This document shows, in pieces, positions 6,001 to 10,451 of a DNA stretch of 10,451 bases. The stretch comes from Clostridia bacterium (lineage in GTDB: Bacteria > Bacillota > Clostridia > Oscillospirales > Acutalibacteraceae), in contig JAGBSR010000007.1 of NCBI GenBank assembly GCA_017631745.1, positions 1-10,451 on the forward strand, written 5' to 3'. Under the pieces are notes generated by a model. The model saw only the letters and a program-made list of their open reading frames with translations, was not told the DNA's origin and did not search any database. Position 1 is the first letter of the stretch. Every line of letters begins with the position of its first letter. A program made the translations under genes and the position numbers.

Positions 6001-6759
6001 TTATAACCTCACATTAATGTTGTTTTCTTTAAGAAGCTTCTTCAGGTCTTTAATCTGAACTTCGCCGAAGTGGAAAATTGAAGCTGCAAGACCGGCGTCA
6101 ATGTCGGGAATCTCATTAAAGAGTGTGACAAAGTCCTGAGCCGATCCTGCACCGCCTGATGCGATTACGGGCACATTAACAGCCTCGCATACAGCCTTGA
6201 GCATCTCAATGTCAAAGCCTTTTTTCACGCCGTCGGTGTCTATGGAGTTGACAACAACTTCGCCTGCGCCCATATCAACACAGCGCTTAATCCAGGAGAT
6301 AGCCTCCATACCTGTGTCTTCTCTGCCTCCCTTTGCAAAAACGTGAAAAACACCGTCAACACGCTTAATGTCGCAGGAGATAACCACACACTGATTACCA
6401 TAGAGACGAGCCGCCTGACTTATAAGGTCGGGGTTTCTGATAGCACCTGAGTTTACGCTGACTTTGTCGGCACCGCATTTGAGCACTCTGTCAAAGTCTT
6501 CCACGGTATTGATGCCACCACCTACAGTGAGGGGAATGAATATCTTTGAAGCGACTTCCTTGAGTATATCGGTGAAAAGGGCTCTGCCCTCAGCACTTGC
6601 AGTTATATCGTAGAATACAAGCTCATCTGCACCGCATTGGCTATAAAACTCACCGAGCTCAACAGGTGACGATACATCGTTGAGGTTCTGGAAGTTAGTG
6701 CCCTTAACAACTCTGCCGTCTCTTACATCGAGGCAGGGGATAATTCTTTTTGTAATCAT
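6001..6759 (-). CDS. hisF: Imidazole glycerol phosphate synthase cyclase subunit
   Basis: The product is 252 residues, a full-length (beta-alpha)8 barrel. With ammonia delivered by HisH it converts PRFAR to imidazole glycerol phosphate and AICAR. The catalytic aspartates D11 (IIPCLDVRDGRVVKG) and D130 (VISCDIKRVDG) are present, as are the phosphate-binding loops TVGGGI (78-83) and IASGGAGS. The start codon overlaps the hisA stop codon by 4 nt (ATGA), a sign of translational coupling. HisH, its partner, is two genes upstream with hisA between, as in many bacterial his operons. Confidence 0.98.
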   Translation of the reverse strand: MITKRIIPCLDVRDGRVVKGTNFQNLNDVSSPVELGEFYSQCGADELVFYDITASAEGRALFTDILKEVASKIFIPLTVGGGINTVEDFDRVLKCGADKVSVNSGAIRNPDLISQAARLYGNQCVVISCDIKRVDGVFHVFAKGGREDTGMEAISWIKRCVDMGAGEVVVNSIDTDGVKKGFDIEMLKAVCEAVNVPVIASGGAGSAQDFVTLFNEIPDIDAGLAASIFHFGEVQIKDLKKLLKENNINVRL

Positions 6760-7469
6760 TTTGCCACCTCAACTGCTTCTTTTAAATCTACGGCACCGAT
6801 GTAATAAGCCTTGCCTAAGATTGCACCATAAAGGTTCATATCCTTGAGAGCCTTTATGTCGTCAATGCTTGACACACCGCCTGAAGCCACAATGTCCATT
6901 GTGTACTTCTCGGAAAGCTCTTTGTAAAGTTCGCGGTTTGTGCCCTGCATAGCGCCGTCTTTTGAAATGTCGGTGCAGATAACAGTTTTAACACCGATAT
7001 CAGAAAGGTGCTTGAAAAACTCGTCAGCTGTAAGTGCGCTCTTTTCAGTCCAGCCCTTGATGGCAACATAGCCGTCTTTCAGGTCAACACCAACTGCGAT
7101 GGCATCCTTATATTTCTCAACCATCTTGCAAAGAAACTCGTCATCTGTTACGGCAGCAGTACCGAGAATGACTCTGTCAACACCGATGTCGATATATTTC
7201 TGCACAGTTTCTTCGTTGCGGATACCTCCGCCGATTTCTACCTTAAGGTCGGTGTAATCCACAACCTTGCGCACTTCATCAATGTTGGGAGTTGTGCCGT
7301 TTTTAGCACCCTCAAGGTCAACCATATGTATAAATGTTGCACCGCATTCCTGAAACTTCTTCGCGATTTCGATAGGGTTATTGCTATAAACTGTCATTTC
7401 GTTATAGTCGCCCTTATAAAGGCGAACGGCTTTTTTATCGTATAAATCAATAGCGGGTAAAATAAGCAT
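6756..7469 (-). CDS. hisA: ProFAR isomerase (phosphoribosylformimino-AICAR-phosphate isomerase)
   Basis: The product is 237 residues, a full-length (beta-alpha)8 barrel. It performs the Amadori rearrangement of ProFAR to PRFAR, the substrate of HisF. The catalytic pair D8 (LPAIDLYDKKAVRLYKGDY) and D129 (AVGVDLKDG) is present, together with the phosphate-binding loops EIGGGIR (78-84) and VASGGVSS. HisA is distinguished from PriA and HisF by the overall motif set and by its pairing with a separate HisF next to it. It starts 1 nt after the hisH stop codon and overlaps hisF by 4 nt. Confidence 0.98.
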   Translation of the reverse strand: MLILPAIDLYDKKAVRLYKGDYNEMTVYSNNPIEIAKKFQECGATFIHMVDLEGAKNGTTPNIDEVRKVVDYTDLKVEIGGGIRNEETVQKYIDIGVDRVILGTAAVTDDEFLCKMVEKYKDAIAVGVDLKDGYVAIKGWTEKSALTADEFFKHLSDIGVKTVICTDISKDGAMQGTNRELYKELSEKYTMDIVASGGVSSIDDIKALKDMNLYGAILGKAYYIGAVDLKEAVEVAK

Positions 7470-7470
7470 A

Positions 7471-8091
7471 TCAGTTTTCTCCTATCTCGCAAAATCCTCT
7501 GAGAATGTTAAGACCTACATCACCGCTTTTTTCAGGGTGGAACTGACAGGCATAGATGTTGTCTTTCCATACGCAGGCGGTGAAGTCTATTCCGTATTCT
7601 GCCGAAGCGGCACACTCTGCGATGTTTTTTTCAGCGAAGTATGAATGTACGAAATACACGTGGTCGCCGTCTTTTATATATTTGAAAAGAGGACAGTCGT
7701 TCTTTTGTAGCTTAAGAGCATTCCAGCCGATATGAGGAATTTTAAGCTCTTTGTCGAGCTTGCCCTCAAAGGCGAGAATGTCAGCATCAATAAGACCTAA
7801 GCCCTCGTGACAGCCGTATTCGTAGCTGTGCTTGAAAAGAAGCTGCATACCAAGGCAAATGCCCATAAGAGGCTTGCCCTTAGCTGTTTCTTCTAAAACA
7901 ATTTTGTCAAGTCCGCTGTCTCTGAGCTTTTTAGCCGCATCCTCAAAAGCACCCACACCGGGGAGTATAATTTTATCGGCGCGTCTTATGGTGTCAATAT
8001 CCTTGGTGATAACGGCATCGGCGCCGATAGCCTTGAATGACGACACAAGGGAAAATAGATTTCCTACGCCGTAGTCAATAATTGCAATCAT
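7471..8091 (-). CDS. hisH: Imidazole glycerol phosphate synthase glutaminase subunit
   Basis: The product is 206 residues, a class I glutamine amidotransferase of normal length. It hydrolyses glutamine and channels ammonia to HisF. The triad is visible: C79 in the nucleophile elbow (MGICLGMQLLF), H185 and E187 (ACQFHPEKSG). The N-terminus IAIIDYGVGNLFS and the oxyanion-strand region ILPGVGAF fit HisH specifically, rather than GuaA or PabA. The start overlaps the hisB stop codon by one base (TAATG), consistent with coupled translation. Confidence 0.98.
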   Translation of the reverse strand: MIAIIDYGVGNLFSLVSSFKAIGADAVITKDIDTIRRADKIILPGVGAFEDAAKKLRDSGLDKIVLEETAKGKPLMGICLGMQLLFKHSYEYGCHEGLGLIDADILAFEGKLDKELKIPHIGWNALKLQKNDCPLFKYIKDGDHVYFVHSYFAEKNIAECAASAEYGIDFTACVWKDNIYACQFHPEKSGDVGLNILRGFCEIGEN

Positions 8092-8678
8092 TAAAGTACT
8101 CCTTTTGTTGAGGGAATTTTATCCTTGTTCTTTTCGTCGATAGCAACTGCAGCTTTCATTGTGCGAGCAAAGCTTTTGAATGTACCCTCGATAATGTGGT
8201 GTGAATTATAGCCTGCGAGCTGTTTTAAGTGAAGAGTAACACCTGCGTGACGGACAAATGCCTCGAAGAATTCTCTTGTGAGCTCTGTATCAAAGTCGCC
8301 GACCTTTTCGGTAGGGATAGCTAAATCATAACCGAGATAGCTTCTGCCTGAGATATCAACAGCTGTGAGGATAAGGCTTTCGTCCATAGGCAGGATGAAA
8401 CTGCCGTAGCGGGTGATGCCTTTCATATCGCCGAGAGCCTTTTTAAACGCGTCACCAAGGCAGATAGCGATATCTTCTGCTGTGTGATGATAGTCAACCT
8501 GAGTGTCTCCGATGCATTTAACATCAAGGTCAAATGAGCCGTGACGACTAAAAAGTGTCAGCATATGGTCAAGAAAACCGCAGCCTGTGTCAATTGCTCC
8601 TTTGCCTTCGCCGTCTAAACATAAAGTGAGGGTGATGTCTGTTTCTGCAGTTTTTCTGATAATTTCAGCCTGTCTCAT
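8091..8678 (-). CDS. hisB: Imidazoleglycerol-phosphate dehydratase (monofunctional)
   Basis: The product is 195 residues, the single-domain dehydratase without the histidinol-phosphatase domain fused in enterobacterial HisB. It converts imidazole glycerol phosphate to imidazole acetol phosphate. The di-manganese ligand motifs are present: GFLDHML (H38), DYHHTAEDIA (H64, H65, E68) and NSHHIIEG (H160, H161, E164). The start is preceded by AAAGGAG with about 9 nt spacing, located in the end of hisC, whose stop codon is 3 nt upstream. Because this HisB is monofunctional, the cell needs a separate histidinol-phosphatase, which is not recognised in the window. Confidence 0.98.
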   Translation of the reverse strand: MRQAEIIRKTAETDITLTLCLDGEGKGAIDTGCGFLDHMLTLFSRHGSFDLDVKCIGDTQVDYHHTAEDIAICLGDAFKKALGDMKGITRYGSFILPMDESLILTAVDISGRSYLGYDLAIPTEKVGDFDTELTREFFEAFVRHAGVTLHLKQLAGYNSHHIIEGTFKSFARTMKAAVAIDEKNKDKIPSTKGVL

Positions 8679-8681
8679 ACT

Positions 8682-9743
8682 TTATGCTCCTTTCACAATC
8701 TTTTTCATTGTATCAACAAAGGTCTTCATTTCTTCTTCCGAGCCGATGGTGATACGGTTATAGTCTTTGATTTTTTCGTCTGTAAAGTGTCTTACAAGTA
8801 TGCCATTTTCACGAAGCAGGGTATAAATATCCATACCGCTGATGCTTTCGTGCTTGGCAAAGATGAAGTTTGCCTTTGAGTCGAGGACTTCAAAGCCGAT
8901 TTCGCGAAGTGCCTTTGTGACAAACTTGCGGGTATCGCAGATTTTCTTGCAGTTAGCCATATAATAGCTGTTTTCGTTCATTGCGGCTGTACCGGCAATC
9001 TGTGTGAGTCGGTTGATGTTGTATGGGTTGGTGGAATACTTGATTTTTTCGAGATCCTTGATAAGCTCTTCATTTGCAAAGCAATAACCGAGTCTCGCAC
9101 CTGCAAGGCTGTAGGACTTTGAGAAAGTACGGCAGACAATAAGGTTGTCGTATTTCTTTGTAAGCTCATAGCAGGAAGTGCCGCCGAAATCGACATAAGC
9201 TTCGTCGATGAGCACTACATTATCTTTGTTTGACTTGATGATTTCTTCTATCACATCAAGACCGAGTTCAATGCCTGTTGGAGCATTGGGGTTAGCAATA
9301 ACGGTGAATTTGCCCGTATTTATAAACTTGTTTTTATCAATGGTGAAATCTTCCTCAAGGGGAATCATTGTCTTTTCTATGCCGTAAAGGTCACAGAAAA
9401 CCTTGTAGAAACCATAGGTGATTTCGGGGAAAACAGCACCGTTTATCTTGCCGTAAACCATAAAGGCAAAGTTAAGAATTTCATCTGAGCCGTTGGATAC
9501 GAATACATTTTTATCTTCAACACCGTAAACCTCGGCAATAGCCTTTTTTACCTTACTGCTCTCAGGGTCGCTATAAAGTCTGAGGTCTGAGACCTCGGCA
9601 GAGTCCACAGCGGAAATAACCGCAGGTGAGGGAGGGTAGGGTGACTCGTTGGTGTTGAGCTTTATGTATTTTTTATCCTTGGGCTGTTCACCTGGCACAT
9701 ACTCTTTGAGAGTTGAATATGCACCGTCTATATATTTACTCAT
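8682..9743 (-). CDS. hisC: Histidinol-phosphate aminotransferase
   Basis: The product is 353 residues, a fold-type I PLP aminotransferase of normal HisC length. It transfers an amino group from glutamate to imidazole acetol phosphate, giving histidinol phosphate. Visible signatures: KLNTNESPYPPSP at the N-terminus, NPNAPTG (151-157), LIDEAYVDF with D180 and Y183, and the PLP-binding lysine K209 in TFSKSYSLAGARLGY with R217. The N-terminal NESPYPPSP stretch and the operon place it as HisC rather than a general aspartate or aromatic aminotransferase. It starts 3 nt after the hisD stop codon. Confidence 0.97.
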   Translation of the reverse strand: MSKYIDGAYSTLKEYVPGEQPKDKKYIKLNTNESPYPPSPAVISAVDSAEVSDLRLYSDPESSKVKKAIAEVYGVEDKNVFVSNGSDEILNFAFMVYGKINGAVFPEITYGFYKVFCDLYGIEKTMIPLEEDFTIDKNKFINTGKFTVIANPNAPTGIELGLDVIEEIIKSNKDNVVLIDEAYVDFGGTSCYELTKKYDNLIVCRTFSKSYSLAGARLGYCFANEELIKDLEKIKYSTNPYNINRLTQIAGTAAMNENSYYMANCKKICDTRKFVTKALREIGFEVLDSKANFIFAKHESISGMDIYTLLRENGILVRHFTDEKIKDYNRITIGSEEEMKTFVDTMKKIVKGA

Positions 9744-9746
9744 AAA

Positions 9747-10451
9747 TTATTCCTCAAATCTGATAGTTGCGCTCTTGCCGTGAGCTGTGAGCCCCTCTTT
9801 GTTTGCAAAGAAAGCAACGTCTTCATAAACTTCTTTAAGTGCGTTTTCGGTGTAGTATGTAAACTGTGACTTTTTCACGAAATCGTCAACGCCGAGAGCA
9901 CTTGAAAATCTTGCAGTACCGCTTGTGGGAAGGGTGTGGTTGGGGCCTGCATAATAGTCACCGAGAGCTTCGGGGCAATATCTGCCCATAAAGATTGAGC
10001 CTGCATGCTTAATGCTGTCGAGATAATCAAAAGGATTATCAAGGCAAAGCTCAAGGTGCTCGGGAGCAATTTCATTGGCAATATCAATACCTGCCATAAT
10101 GTTGTCAGCAACGATGATTTTGCCGTTGTTGTCGATTGAAGCTCTTGCTATTTCAGCTCTTTCAAGCATAGGTATCTGATTTTCGAGGGACGCTGAAACT
10201 TTCTGAGCAAGCTCCATACTGTCTGTTACGAGTACTGCTGATGCATTCTTATCGTGCTCAGCCTGAGAGAGAAGATCGGCTGCCACAAAGTCGGGATTTG
10301 ATTTGCCGTCTGCAAGAACAAGGATTTCACTGGGACCTGCAATCATATCAATTGATACCATGCCGAAAACCTGACGCTTAGCTTCTGCTACGAAAGCATT
10401 GCCGGGACCTACGATTTTATCAACCTTGGGTACTGTCTCTGTGCCGAAAGC
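9747..10451 (-). CDS. hisD: Histidinol dehydrogenase (5' end outside window)
   Basis: The last 234 residues of a protein normally about 430 long; the frame stays open to the window edge, so the ATG at 10361 is internal. The enzyme oxidises histidinol to histidine in two NAD-dependent steps with zinc. Seen in the partial sequence: KIVGPGNAFVAEAK and IDMIAGPSEILVLAD (family signature), SQAEHD with Q63 and H66, APEHLE with E131 and H132, GDYYAGPNHTLPT with D165, and LTAHG with H224. Spacing from H132 to D165 to H224 (33 and 59) equals that of E. coli H327, D360 and H419, so the zinc and catalytic residues are intact. It is the first his gene visible here; hisG and hisZ may lie upstream. Confidence 0.98.
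   Translation of the reverse strand, partial: AFGTETVPKVDKIVGPGNAFVAEAKRQVFGMVSIDMIAGPSEILVLADGKSNPDFVAADLLSQAEHDKNASAVLVTDSMELAQKVSASLENQIPMLERAEIARASIDNNGKIIVADNIMAGIDIANEIAPEHLELCLDNPFDYLDSIKHAGSIFMGRYCPEALGDYYAGPNHTLPTSGTARFSSALGVDDFVKKSQFTYYTENALKEVYEDVAFFANKEGLTAHGKSATIRFEE

Noticed and set aside
7008..7445. Plus-strand ORF of 145 codons opposite hisA
   Set aside because: It is antisense to a fully conserved hisA and has no recognisable domain; it is a shadow frame.

Overview
The window looks like chromosomal DNA of a gut-type Firmicute of class Clostridia, probably Oscillospirales/Ruminococcaceae-like. This lineage is inferred from AAAGGAG ribosome-binding sites, moderate GC, a Thr-rich linker after a lipobox, and a secreted protein built from CxxC/GH repeats with an InlB-type module. 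No mobile element, CRISPR array, tRNA or rRNA was seen.

Layout. Bases 1-2274 (+) are the 3' part of a large repetitive, Cys- and Thr-rich extracellular protein, followed by a strong intrinsic terminator. Bases 2375-2571 (+) form a compact transcription unit: promoter, ribosome-binding site, a 26-codon amphipathic peptide gene and a terminator. Everything from 2572 to 10451 is on the minus strand. Read in the direction of transcription it holds a seven-gene histidine biosynthesis cluster hisD (5' end outside the window)-hisC-hisB-hisH-hisA-hisF-hisIE, a terminator, a secreted tandem PepSY-like protein, a terminator, a YerB-like DUF3048 lipoprotein with its own promoter, a terminator, and a histidine-phosphatase-superfamily protein with its own promoter.

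How the genes work together. The his genes abut or overlap (gaps of 3 nt or less, overlaps of 1 and 4 nt) and must be one operon. HisIE, HisA, HisF/HisH, HisB, HisC and HisD cover the pathway from phosphoribosyl-ATP to histidine except for ATP phosphoribosyltransferase (HisG/HisZ, probably further upstream) and histidinol-phosphatase, which is not recognised here. The other minus-strand genes look like independent single-gene units of cell-envelope or unknown function.

The most unusual part is 2146-2571. The Cys-bracketed amphipathic tail of the large surface protein is followed, about 160 bases after its stop codon, by a separately expressed peptide gene whose second half resembles that tail. 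This could be a real small secreted or membrane-active peptide, but it cannot be proved from sequence alone.
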